Of a stretch of 64,000 nt of DNA, positions 52,836 through 61,470 are shown one piece after another (within the stretch, counting starts at the first letter, position 1; every line of letters begins with the position of its first letter). Location of the stretch: NCBI GenBank assembly GCA_965223835.1, contig OZ245022.1:434001-498000 (forward strand), read 5' to 3'. This DNA is from CAVYXZ01 sp965223835 (GTDB lineage Bacteria > Chloroflexota > Anaerolineae > Aggregatilineales > Phototrophicaceae). The notes beneath the pieces were generated by a model. That model was not told where the DNA came from and searched no databases. It worked only from the letters and a program-made list of their open reading frames with translations. The position numbers were made by a program, and so were the translations under genes.

Positions 52836-53776
52836 CGGCCTGTATCCTCCTCACGATCCAGCAAGACTAACCACAGATAAATCACGGCGAAGATCATAAT
52901 AATCATGAACATGACAACCCCGATAGCGGCGCCACGCCCCAGTAATCCGACTGACGATTCGCCCCCGAACGCGGTTTGGTACATCCGAAAGCCGATTGTG
53001 GAGGTGGCCCGGCCCGGTCCACCATTGGTCAGCACGAGAATTTTCTCAAAGATCTGAAACGCCCCCAGGAAGATGAAGATCAACGAAAGACCGGCAATCT
53101 GCCGCAGCATCGGTAACTTTACGTAAACAATTTTTTGCCAGATATTGGCCCCGTCAACGGTGGCGGCTTCCATGACCTCTGGTGGAATCGTTTGCAAACC
53201 GCCCAGCATAAACACCATAGTAAACCCTACGCTCTGCCAGACGTTGACGATGAACACCGATAGCCGCGCATTGTTCACATCACTAAACCACGTCACCGAC
53301 GGCAGGCCGAATTGCCCCAACCAGGCATTGATGACACCGACCTGACTTTCATGCAGGATCAAGCGCCACATCAGGCCCACAACCACGCTGGAAATCGCCA
53401 TCGGGATAATGATCGCCAGCCGAAAGAACAAGCGCCCCCGCAGTTGTTGATCCAGCAATAATGCCAGCCCAAATCCCAACACAAACTGCGTCGGCACGGT
53501 GAAAAAAACGAATATAAATGTGAATGACAGGACTTCGCGGAAAATCGGGTCATTGGCAATAAATGCAAAGTTTTCCAGGCCGACCCATTGGGCCTGGTAC
53601 ACAGTGGCGATATTCATATCGGTCATCGCCACATAAAACTGGTAAAAAATGGGGTAGATGCTGAACAATAAGTAAAGCAGCAGACCTGGCAAAATAAACG
53701 GCCAGGGGCCGCCAACAAAACGTTCCAAAAAACTCTTTTGTACGGGGTAGCCCGTCGCTACTGCCTGGCTCGCCAT
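52832..53776 (-). CDS. Sugar ABC transporter permease (MalF/UgpA type)
   Basis: 314 residues, six membrane segments (first PFILPGLLLYLLFSIYPIFY). The EAA loop EVMEAATVDGANIWQKIVYV fits MalF/UgpA proteins. It forms the channel with the MalG-type partner. It is preceded by the binding-protein gene at a 93-base gap and overlaps its partner by four bases. Confidence 0.93.
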   Translation of the reverse strand: MASQAVATGYPVQKSFLERFVGGPWPFILPGLLLYLLFSIYPIFYQFYVAMTDMNIATVYQAQWVGLENFAFIANDPIFREVLSFTFIFVFFTVPTQFVLGFGLALLLDQQLRGRLFFRLAIIIPMAISSVVVGLMWRLILHESQVGVINAWLGQFGLPSVTWFSDVNNARLSVFIVNVWQSVGFTMVFMLGGLQTIPPEVMEAATVDGANIWQKIVYVKLPMLRQIAGLSLIFIFLGAFQIFEKILVLTNGGPGRATSTIGFRMYQTAFGGESSVGLLGRGAAIGVVMFMIIMIFAVIYLWLVLLDREEDTGR

Positions 53777-53869
53777 ACCACAACCTCACAATAAAACGGA
53801 CAATTTCAAAACAGGGGCCAGCATTGATGCCCACCCCTGTGATTATTTACTTCATCAGCCGCTTGATGC

Positions 53870-55183
53870 TTACAGTGCGTCGTACTCGCGCTGGGTTTCA
53901 GCCGCCGCGTCATCCAGTGCTTCGCCAATGGTTGCATCACCACTGGCCGCCCGGCCCAACGCCGTCTCAATGGCAACCCGCATCGGGTTAAAGATGGGAG
54001 CCAACGGCACCACATGCCCATTTTCCAGCGCCTGCAGCGTCACCAAAGCAAAGTGATCTTCAGCATAGAAGGGGTCTTCCGCCAGGATCGCCGGACGGGT
54101 GGGTATCCAACCACCGGCTTTGCAGGTGTTGGCAACGGCGCGTTCACCAGTCGCATGCAGTACCCAGGCCGCAGCAGCGGCAGCAGTGGCTTCGTCATCT
54201 ACTGGCACCGCCGCGATGTTCCAACCACCAGCCTGATAATAACCCATGCCGGCTTCGTCCGGGTAAGGCAGCGGCACGGCGGACCACAGCGCATACTCAT
54301 CGGGCGGGAGGTTTGGCTCCAACTGACGAATATGGTGATTGCTGTTGCCCGCAAAGCTATACACGTTACCCGCATAGACATCTGGCAGTTGCTGGATCTG
54401 ATCGTTGGCGACGGCTGCTGGCGGAATCAGATCATCGTTGACGAGGCCAATGTAATATTCAAACATCATTTCCCAGATGGCGCGATTTTCCGGCTCGAAG
54501 GCGATCGGTGCCCCCATCTCGTCCACGTACTCACCGCCCAGCGCGATGTATAGGCCGGAGTTCATCTGGAGCCAGCCAACGAACGGATGGGTAAACGCAT
54601 ACTTGTTACCGCCTTCTTCATCACGGATGCGCTGGGCAACTTCACGCACCTGCGACCAGGTTTGCGGCGGTTCCAGAATTTTTGCGGTGTTGTAATAGTA
54701 CAATGGCGTATCCGTATTGTGCCACAGGTTTACGACCTGACCATCAACGGTCACGGTGTCCTGCACCCAATCGAAGAATTCACCAATTTCACCATCCATA
54801 AAGGGCGTGAGGTCCATTGAATGCCCGGCTTGTGCCCTAACCGCCGTTTCGCTGTGATTGAACCAGTAGGAATCAGCATTACCCGCTTCGATTTCCTGGG
54901 TTAGCGTAGCCGGATTACCGTCAAACACAATTTCCTCGACCTGAATCCCTTGCTCAGCGTACCGATCGTTAAAGGTATCAATGACACCCCGGAAAGCAAT
55001 CTGCCGTTCGGTCCGCCGATCCTGGGTTGAGGACCACTGGTTGGTGAGGAAGCGGACTGTAACCCCATCACCCTGAGCCAGGGTGGCAGCGACATTGATC
55101 AGGTTGCTGGCGGTAAGTGTGCCCCCACCCAGCGCCAACGCCATCTGCATAAATTTACGCCGTGAAATGTCTGTCATCATCAA
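53870..55183 (-). CDS. ABC transporter family 1 sugar-binding protein, Tat signal
   Basis: 437 residues, start at one of three consecutive ATG codons (55183, 55180, 55177), AAGGAG upstream. The signal has a twin-arginine motif SRRKFMQMALALGG and ends around residue 37 (ATLAQG). The mature protein has the UgpB/MalE-like pattern (FLTNQWSSTQDRRTERQIAF, AGNADSYWFNHSETAVRAQ, YQAGGWNIAAVPVDDE). It binds the sugar outside and hands it to the MalF/MalG permeases. The GntR/LacI-type regulator is just upstream (43-base gap), so control by that repressor is expected. Confidence 0.92.
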   Translation of the reverse strand: MMMTDISRRKFMQMALALGGGTLTASNLINVAATLAQGDGVTVRFLTNQWSSTQDRRTERQIAFRGVIDTFNDRYAEQGIQVEEIVFDGNPATLTQEIEAGNADSYWFNHSETAVRAQAGHSMDLTPFMDGEIGEFFDWVQDTVTVDGQVVNLWHNTDTPLYYYNTAKILEPPQTWSQVREVAQRIRDEEGGNKYAFTHPFVGWLQMNSGLYIALGGEYVDEMGAPIAFEPENRAIWEMMFEYYIGLVNDDLIPPAAVANDQIQQLPDVYAGNVYSFAGNSNHHIRQLEPNLPPDEYALWSAVPLPYPDEAGMGYYQAGGWNIAAVPVDDEATAAAAAAWVLHATGERAVANTCKAGGWIPTRPAILAEDPFYAEDHFALVTLQALENGHVVPLAPIFNPMRVAIETALGRAASGDATIGEALDDAAAETQREYDAL

Positions 55184-55225
55184 TCTCCTTAACTATTAAA
55201 CGTATCGGTATTTCACTGGTCATGT

Positions 55226-56383
55226 CTATGTATCAGCCTCACCTCCTTTCATAGCGCGGTGGGCAATCTCGATCGGAACCTGAATCGCCTGGGTTGGCCC
55301 CGTAATTGACCCATCCAATCGGCCCAGCAGCAATCTTGCGGCTTCTCGTCCCAGCGCTTCACCCGGTTGCAGCGCGGTTGCGACATGATAGGGGCCGTAA
55401 TCCACTGGCAACCGATGCCCAAATCCCGCAATTTCGATCTGAAGTTCATAATCCTGACTTTGATTACCGGCCAGCGCAACTTTGGCCCGCTCAGTATTGA
55501 TGAGCATCAGGTCATATGTCAGCCGTTCGGAGACATCGTGGTTGACGGCTATCAACCCGGTCGGTTGGCAGCGTTCCACGCGCTCCTGTAGTTTCTGGGT
55601 GAGTTCGGCACTGTTACCAGTGGTGATAAGCGGATTGTACGAGGCATAAATATCCAGCCATAACAGGTCATCGGAAACATCAATCTCATGGTCATGCATG
55701 GCCTGATGAAAGCCAGCTAATCGATTCTGTATGCTGGTCGTTTCGAGTTCGTGGCGGGTGACAAACGCAATGCGTCGATGCCCCCGAGCAATGAGGGTTT
55801 TCGTGAGTTCATAACTCGCTTGATGACCATCAAATACAACGTAATCCGTATCGAGTTCAGGGTAGTAACGATCAACCATGACCATCGGAAACTGCCGGGA
55901 TTGCAGCTGCTGAAAAAGGCGCAGCCCCCGCCGGTCTTTGGGATAAATAATCAGCCCATCGACATCTTGCAGCAGCATGTCGCTGACAGTAGCCAGATCG
56001 GTACCGCTGTTTTCATAGAGTCCGATGACATGAAGGTGGCAGCGCTGGTCCGCAATGACCTGAGCGATACCCATTTGCACACTGTAGTGATAGGGATGCA
56101 GCAGGCCGCCGGGTAGAAACGCAATGGTCTTGACATCGGCGGTGTGATTATCGGCCTCTATGACGAAGGTGCCGCGCCCATGTTGCCGTTCGATCAAGTT
56201 TTCGCCTGCCAGCAAATCAAGCGCTTTGACAATCGTAATCCGACTCACACCATAATCTTTGACCAGTTGGCGTTCTGGCGGCAATGCATCGCCGGGTGCA
56301 AATTCCTGTTGCTGGATGCGACTTAGCAGCGACGCATAAACCTGATAATAAAGTGGCAGTGGATTTTCAGAATTTACTTTCAT
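55226..56383 (-). CDS. GntR-family repressor with LacI-type effector domain (AraR-like)
   Basis: 385 residues from ATG 56383 (a TTG at 56398 is the alternative). The GntR winged helix occupies ~1-70 (PLYYQVYASLLSRIQQQEF, ALPPERQLVKDYGVSRITIV, ENLIERQHGRGTFV). The remaining part is a PBP1/LacI effector-binding domain (KTIAFLPGGLLHPYHYSVQM, GHRRIAFVTRHELETTSIQ, TGLIAVNHDVSERLTYDL). AraR is the paradigm of this fusion, binding arabinose. It precedes the sugar importer and the GH38/ceramidase genes, so it likely represses them until a sugar is bound. A palindrome 19 bases upstream of the ATG may be its own operator. Confidence 0.9.
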   Translation of the reverse strand: MKVNSENPLPLYYQVYASLLSRIQQQEFAPGDALPPERQLVKDYGVSRITIVKALDLLAGENLIERQHGRGTFVIEADNHTADVKTIAFLPGGLLHPYHYSVQMGIAQVIADQRCHLHVIGLYENSGTDLATVSDMLLQDVDGLIIYPKDRRGLRLFQQLQSRQFPMVMVDRYYPELDTDYVVFDGHQASYELTKTLIARGHRRIAFVTRHELETTSIQNRLAGFHQAMHDHEIDVSDDLLWLDIYASYNPLITTGNSAELTQKLQERVERCQPTGLIAVNHDVSERLTYDLMLINTERAKVALAGNQSQDYELQIEIAGFGHRLPVDYGPYHVATALQPGEALGREAARLLLGRLDGSITGPTQAIQVPIEIAHRAMKGGEADT

Positions 56384-56401
56384 AAATATTTTGTCCAAAC
56401 A

Positions 56402-56419
56402 GGCTATGTGGACATAGCC
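56402..56419. promoter_or_regulatory. Candidate operator upstream of the GntR/LacI-type repressor
   Basis: Perfect inverted repeat GGCTATG-TGGA-CATAGCC, centred ~27 bases before the start codon of the repressor gene and 60 bases after the start region of the propeller gene end. Position and symmetry fit an autoregulatory GntR-type site. Confidence 0.55.
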
Positions 56420-56478
56420 AATCTATGCAAGCGTATCAATTCTACTGATAATTGTCAAGAAATCTCATTTGACAAAAA

Positions 56479-59091
56479 TCATTGCAAAGCGAATAGATAC
56501 CCATTTTCATTCAAGATAAAGACTCGACCAGCATAGATTGCTGGAACGGATTCATACACGCGCTCACCCATCTCATAGCGCCAGTGGCAGGTGGTGGTGC
56601 TGTCGCCATTACCCGCAGCATCCACGCAGTAGAAGAAGGGCGACGAGGTAGAAGCGAAATAGACGTTGCCATCTGCTACTGACGGTCCGGTAATGCCGCC
56701 ACCGGGATGTTCCCAGATGAAGTCACCGGTCGCTGCATCCAAACATTGGATGCGCGAGGCTATCGGGATTGCGCCAGGCCGCAGTCCCATTGAGATAAAC
56801 AGGCGATCATTCCAGAGGGCGGGTGACGCATTCATATCCCCTTCTGGTAGCCGATGTTCCCAGATCATATCGCCAGTAGTCGCATCAAGACAGCACACAC
56901 GGTTCCCGCCCATCGGCACGTACAAGCGGCCTCTATAGGCAATAGGCGCGCCCGAATCCGGCGATCCCCCGGTATGAAATTGCCAGAGCAGTTGTCCGGT
57001 CTGGGTGTCGAGGGCATAAACAAAATGATCCCATGAGCCAAAGAACACTCGCCCATCATCAACGGGGGGTTCGGGGGCCGTTGAACTGCCGGTGCGATAG
57101 CGCCAGATAATGTGCCCATTATTCGCATCCAGGCACGACACATAACCATCAGAACCCGGCACAAACACCCGACCCGCATCAACATTGGCAGACGACCAGA
57201 CCCAGCCTACAGCTTGCTTCCAAAGTTGCTCACCGGTAGTGGCGTCTACACAGTAGAAATATTCCTCGCCCTTCTGACCAAAGTACACCTTGCCATCAGC
57301 ATAAGCTGGCGCAGCCGAAACCGCCCCACCCACCTCAAATCGCCAGATTTCAGCGCCGGTCTGGTGATCGAAGGCGAACACAAACCGCGATGGTGTCCCA
57401 ATAAAGACCATCCCTGCTGCAGCCGTCGGTTTTGATTGGAACCAGCCACCACAGGCCAACTCATCGGCCTGATATATGCGGTCCCCAATCCGCGCATAGT
57501 CGAGTAGTTTGTGCTGCCACAACACGTTTCCCGACGCCGCGTCGACACACCACACACTTAAATCCGATGCACTGATCACAACCTTGCCAGCGGCGGTTAC
57601 TAAATCCGCATAGATTGGATGCGTCCCGATAGCGGTCTGCCAAACCAGATTACCTTCAGAATCCAGACAATATAACGTGCCACGCATCGTCGCCAGCAAT
57701 ATCTGACCGTTCACGCTACAGGGCCGGGCACGGATCCAGTCATCCGTTTCAAACTGCCACAGTTCAGCCCCGGTTTGCGCATCGAAACAATAAACGCGCC
57801 GGGCAGCGGAACCGACATATACGTGATTCCCTGCCACCAGGGGTGTCGAGAATAATTTGAAGCTGCGGTTCTCGATCTCATGCACTCGGGTTTGCCAGAC
57901 TCGCGCTCCGGTGTGTTTATTCAAGCAGTGAAGAGTGCCATCATTTGACCCAAAAAAGACATGCTGTTCGGCGATGGCGACGGCGGTGTTGACAGCACCT
58001 GCTGCCCGATATTGCCAGATCACCCGGCGTTCATCGGAAAAACCAAAGTGTTGCACGCCCGATGCGCCACTCAGATTCAGGCAATATACCGTGCCATCAG
58101 CCGTGCCGGTATAGACACGATCCTGGTCAATGACTGGTTCGCTGAAGGTGGGGCCGACATGGAAATCCCAATTTTCGGTGCCATCACGATCTTTGCAGAT
58201 GATGCGGTTCTGCCCGATAAGCTGTGGCGGACGTTCAGCAGCCCGCTGGGTGCCGCTCGGATAAACGACATAATCAGCATTCGCAGCTAACGGGGCATAG
58301 CCAATACGATAGTCGGCCTCGCCTGCTGGAATTTGCCTGATAATTTCACCTGTTTTTTTACTGATTTCTAGCATGTGCTTGTTGCCGAAATTGCGGCCCT
58401 GCGCCCCGAGTTGATTCACGATAACTGTATCTTCAAGGACAACGGGCGTTGAAGCTGCACCCGGCACAACGTAGGAAGAGGGTGCGACATTCGTAATGCC
58501 CAGTGTATCCCGAGTCCAGATGCGACGCGTCTGCCAGATCATATCGCCCGTTTCCAGATCAAGGCACCTGAGCAGAGTACGGATGCACGGCACCGTTACG
58601 TAGACCCGGTCATTTTCAATCGCGGCGCGGGCATACCAGGCCAGCCCAATCGCTTTTTTCCACGCCAGTTCGCCCTGCTGTGGTCCCGGCTCATCCGTGC
58701 TGGCGGTGTGATGGACATTGCCACCATAAACGGCCCAATTCTGGGGTGAAGTGACCAGCGCTGCCGCTGCGCTTGGCTGGCTCAAAACCGTCTCACGGGT
58801 GGTTTCGAGGTTGGATTGCAGTTTATCGAGGAAGGCAAAGGCATGATCGACGCTGTTGAAAAGCGCTGCGTCATCGCCATTGTCACGACTGACTTTGATG
58901 CGATCGAAGATTGGCGCATAATCTGTGAGGTCAGCGCCCTGGCGGTGAAGCAGGTTTATCCAGGCTGTGAGGATCGCCATGCGCCGAGGATACGTGTCTT
59001 CGGTGGTTGGAGCCACCGCCACCGACCGCCGCATATCATCAATTTCACTGTCACCGGCTGACTGGAACGTTGTCGTGCTGGTTGTCATCAA
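56479..59091 (-). CDS. Large PQQ-type beta-propeller protein, cytosolic
   Basis: 870 residues without a signal peptide. The first ~110 residues are a helical domain (LTDYAPIFDRIKVSRDNGDD, VDHAFAFLDKLQSNLETTRE). From ~115 on there are more than ten PQQ/WD-like repeats (CLDLETGDMIWQTRR, CLNKHTGARVWQTRV, CFDAQTGAELWQFETD, ALDTQTGQLLWQFHTGGSP) that would build one or two propellers. A second propeller protein is at 22.4-23.5 kb. Catalytic PQQ dehydrogenase residues are not recognised; a binding or glycan-contact role is possible. It overlaps the esterase gene by four bases (ATGA), so the two are coupled. Confidence 0.85.
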   Translation of the reverse strand: MMTTSTTTFQSAGDSEIDDMRRSVAVAPTTEDTYPRRMAILTAWINLLHRQGADLTDYAPIFDRIKVSRDNGDDAALFNSVDHAFAFLDKLQSNLETTRETVLSQPSAAAALVTSPQNWAVYGGNVHHTASTDEPGPQQGELAWKKAIGLAWYARAAIENDRVYVTVPCIRTLLRCLDLETGDMIWQTRRIWTRDTLGITNVAPSSYVVPGAASTPVVLEDTVIVNQLGAQGRNFGNKHMLEISKKTGEIIRQIPAGEADYRIGYAPLAANADYVVYPSGTQRAAERPPQLIGQNRIICKDRDGTENWDFHVGPTFSEPVIDQDRVYTGTADGTVYCLNLSGASGVQHFGFSDERRVIWQYRAAGAVNTAVAIAEQHVFFGSNDGTLHCLNKHTGARVWQTRVHEIENRSFKLFSTPLVAGNHVYVGSAARRVYCFDAQTGAELWQFETDDWIRARPCSVNGQILLATMRGTLYCLDSEGNLVWQTAIGTHPIYADLVTAAGKVVISASDLSVWCVDAASGNVLWQHKLLDYARIGDRIYQADELACGGWFQSKPTAAAGMVFIGTPSRFVFAFDHQTGAEIWRFEVGGAVSAAPAYADGKVYFGQKGEEYFYCVDATTGEQLWKQAVGWVWSSANVDAGRVFVPGSDGYVSCLDANNGHIIWRYRTGSSTAPEPPVDDGRVFFGSWDHFVYALDTQTGQLLWQFHTGGSPDSGAPIAYRGRLYVPMGGNRVCCLDATTGDMIWEHRLPEGDMNASPALWNDRLFISMGLRPGAIPIASRIQCLDAATGDFIWEHPGGGITGPSVADGNVYFASTSSPFFYCVDAAGNGDSTTTCHWRYEMGERVYESVPAIYAGRVFILNENGYLFALQ

Positions 59092-59975
59092 AAACCCCCA
59101 CTGACCGTGATGCGGCTGCGATCACCATAATTAGCCGGTTGGCCCAGGTGCTTCTTGAAAAATGCCAGCGAATAATCCCAGATTTCTGCCGAATAGCCAA
59201 ACAGGGCATGGTCAATGTCCGCAAATGCCACCAGCGTTGCTTCCACATTGTGTTCCCGCAGCGCTTCATATAACCGTTGGGATTGACTGAACGGAACAAC
59301 ATCATCGGCAGTGCCATGTAGCAGGAGCATGGGCGGCGCATCTGCCGAAATATATGTCAACGGGCTGGCACTGCGAACCAAAGCCTGATGATCCTGCAAC
59401 GGGCCACCGAAAAGCTGTTCTGCGGGACCATCGGGAGTATAAAGCCAGGGCCAGTCTGCTTTTGATACGGTCAGGTCGGTGGGTGGGTTAACTGCGGCCA
59501 CTGCGGCTACCCGAGTGCTGTAACCGGGCCAGCCCGACTCGCCTTCAAGTTCGGGCACATCAGCCGATACACCTGCCAGTGTGATGAGATGACCCCCGGC
59601 GGAACCACCCCGTAGACCAATCCGCTCAGGGTCAACATGGTATTGGTCGGCATGCGCCCGTAACCAGCGTATCGCTGCCTTGACATCATGAATCTGCGCG
59701 GGGAACGGGGCTTCCTGGCTCAGCCGATAATCAATGCTGGCATAGAAGAACCCTTGCAAGGGCATCAGCAAACCACGTCCAATTTCACGCTCACCCACGT
59801 GCCAACCGCCACCATGCACATCGATAACGGCAGGCATCCGGTCTGGCACTGGCATACCCGGCGTGGCACGCGGATAGGCGAGGTCAACCAGTAGCGGTTT
59901 ACCATCGGCTTCACCATACTGGACGCCGAGTTCAATCTCAGTATGGAATGGGAGATCAAGTCGTTGAGCGCACAT
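59088..59975 (-). CDS. Alpha/beta hydrolase (carboxylesterase/acetylesterase, HSL/BD-FAE type)
   Basis: 295 residues. The oxyanion motif HGGGWH (54-59), nucleophile elbow GGSAGGH, acid DDVVP after LLHGTADDVV and His in ADIDHALFG fit the hormone-sensitive-lipase-like esterases that often deacetylate xylan or other glycans. Cytosolic, no signal peptide. It overlaps the downstream propeller gene start by four bases and follows the PhyH gene by 9 bases, in the same transcript. Confidence 0.9.
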   Translation of the reverse strand: MCAQRLDLPFHTEIELGVQYGEADGKPLLVDLAYPRATPGMPVPDRMPAVIDVHGGGWHVGEREIGRGLLMPLQGFFYASIDYRLSQEAPFPAQIHDVKAAIRWLRAHADQYHVDPERIGLRGGSAGGHLITLAGVSADVPELEGESGWPGYSTRVAAVAAVNPPTDLTVSKADWPWLYTPDGPAEQLFGGPLQDHQALVRSASPLTYISADAPPMLLLHGTADDVVPFSQSQRLYEALREHNVEATLVAFADIDHALFGYSAEIWDYSLAFFKKHLGQPANYGDRSRITVSGGF

Positions 59976-59984
59976 GATCTTTAC

Positions 59985-60839
59985 CTATGTCATCACAGCT
60001 TCTGCGCCGACATGCTGCTCGATCCAGCCACGCAGCGGGACATCTGCATCCGTCGGCGACGTATAGCCGTAGCCCCCGGTTGGAGATGCCCCAAACAATT
60101 GGCGGCGGATCGGATCCAGGTCATCCCAGTACTGATTGACGGTGACATCGTCGCGGGGGCGCAGCCAGCGATAGCTGTAGCCATAGAACAACACTTTCCG
60201 CGCCTGATCCCAGAAGTTGGCACTCGGTGAATGCCAGATGCGGCGGTCAAAAAAGACTGTAGAACCGGCAGGGGCGAGGACCGGTTGACCAATTGCCAGG
60301 TCGCGACGACGATCGCCATCCGGTAAATCAATGTCATCTTGAAGATGACTACCCGGAATGACCAGGAAATTACCACGATCCGGTTCCGAGCAATCCGAGA
60401 GGAAAAATGCCACTTTGATCGAGATGCGAGGACGCGGGCTGGTTTCTATATCGAAGTTTAGGCGATCACTATCCTGGTGCCAATAGAGCTTGCGATCATT
60501 TTGGGCTTTTGCTTCAGGCTGCGGTGGCGTGACGACCAGATGTGAATGATACAGTTGGATATTCCAACCTAGAATCCCCCATACTTTCGGAAATGTCGCG
60601 TACCAATCTACCAGATCAATGAAGCTGGGATCGTATCTCACAAAATCCCGTACCGACAGCCGATCTTGCGGACTCAAGCCACGCTGTTCACGCTCCTGGT
60701 GATCTACCTGGTCGGTTACCGTCGTGAGCCGGGCAATATGCTCGGCTTCCAACACGTTTTCCATGACGAAATAACCGTCACGTTCGAATGCCGCTTTTTC
60801 TGACTCATGTAACAAGTAATCCAGACTGCGTAAATCCAT
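59985..60839 (-). CDS. Phytanoyl-CoA dioxygenase family (Fe(II)/2OG oxygenase)
   Basis: 284 residues from ATG 60839, which has AGGAG 7 bases upstream; ATGs at 60857 and 60872 are alternatives. The Fe ligands are H-x-D in YWHQDSDRLNF and a distal His in RRIWHSPSANF, with an Arg-containing strand (ARKVLFYGYSYRWLRP) to hold 2-oxoglutarate. NFLVIPGSH is the family turn. PhyH proteins hydroxylate small molecules such as lipids, ectoine or natural products. It heads the operon with the esterase and propeller genes, and no promoter element was pinned down upstream. Confidence 0.88.
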   Translation of the reverse strand: MDLRSLDYLLHESEKAAFERDGYFVMENVLEAEHIARLTTVTDQVDHQEREQRGLSPQDRLSVRDFVRYDPSFIDLVDWYATFPKVWGILGWNIQLYHSHLVVTPPQPEAKAQNDRKLYWHQDSDRLNFDIETSPRPRISIKVAFFLSDCSEPDRGNFLVIPGSHLQDDIDLPDGDRRRDLAIGQPVLAPAGSTVFFDRRIWHSPSANFWDQARKVLFYGYSYRWLRPRDDVTVNQYWDDLDPIRRQLFGASPTGGYGYTSPTDADVPLRGWIEQHVGAEAVMT

Positions 60840-60999
60840 TTTGATTCTCCTGACCATGGTATTTTCCTTCATTCTATAATTTGAACCTTTTAGAGGCGAG
60901 TGGAATTCGCGCGGATTTGACAGTCTCTGATTCTCAGCCTCATCGCAATCAACATCGAGAAGGTAAATTAACGTAAGTAATGATTAAGCAATGACTTGG

Positions 61000-61320
61000 A
61001 GTATAGGCAGATCTGCAAATGCAAAGATGTTTCTTCGGTTGATTACAATAGGCAACCAAGCCCGCGATCAAGTTGACCAGAAAGTTCACTGGACTCCGTA
61101 GCGAGTGTGTTCAATCTGGGAAATGTTCTTCAATTGATCATGGTTGGACTTCAGGATCGTTCGTCGCTGTAACAAAATCCGGTCGCTGAGGTGCGTCAAT
61201 CGGTTCGTCATGTTGGCACGGATTTTGGTCACCAGGTGGATGTCCCAGGCAAATAAAGCCTCGAACAGAGCTTGTGACAGATGACCTTATCACCAAATAG
61301 CTTGCCAAACAAGCGTTTTG
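61000..61320 (-). pseudogene. Decayed IS982-family transposase (C-terminal part)
   Basis: On the minus strand the region reads KRLFGKLFGDK, HLSQALFEALFAWDIHLVTK, IRANMTNRLTHLSDRIL, LQRRTILKSNHDQLKNIS and QIEHTR, then RSPVNFLVNLIAGLVAYC, the well-known IS982 C-terminus. At least two small deletions shift the frame (after GDK and before RSP), so it is dead. It ends where the nSTAND1 fragment begins, which suggests that this insertion removed the front of that gene. The rest of the 60840-61330 gap contains no gene. Confidence 0.85.
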
Positions 61321-61470
61321 TGACGCATTTTGGCTGATTTGCAGGATGAACCCATCTTCTTTGGCCAGGGTGGTGAGACCGCTGATCTGATTGATATGCT
61401 GGCTAAAACCCCACTGGTCGCGGTCGTGGGAGCCAGCGGCAGTGGCAAATCATGGCTAGTGGGAGCAGGA

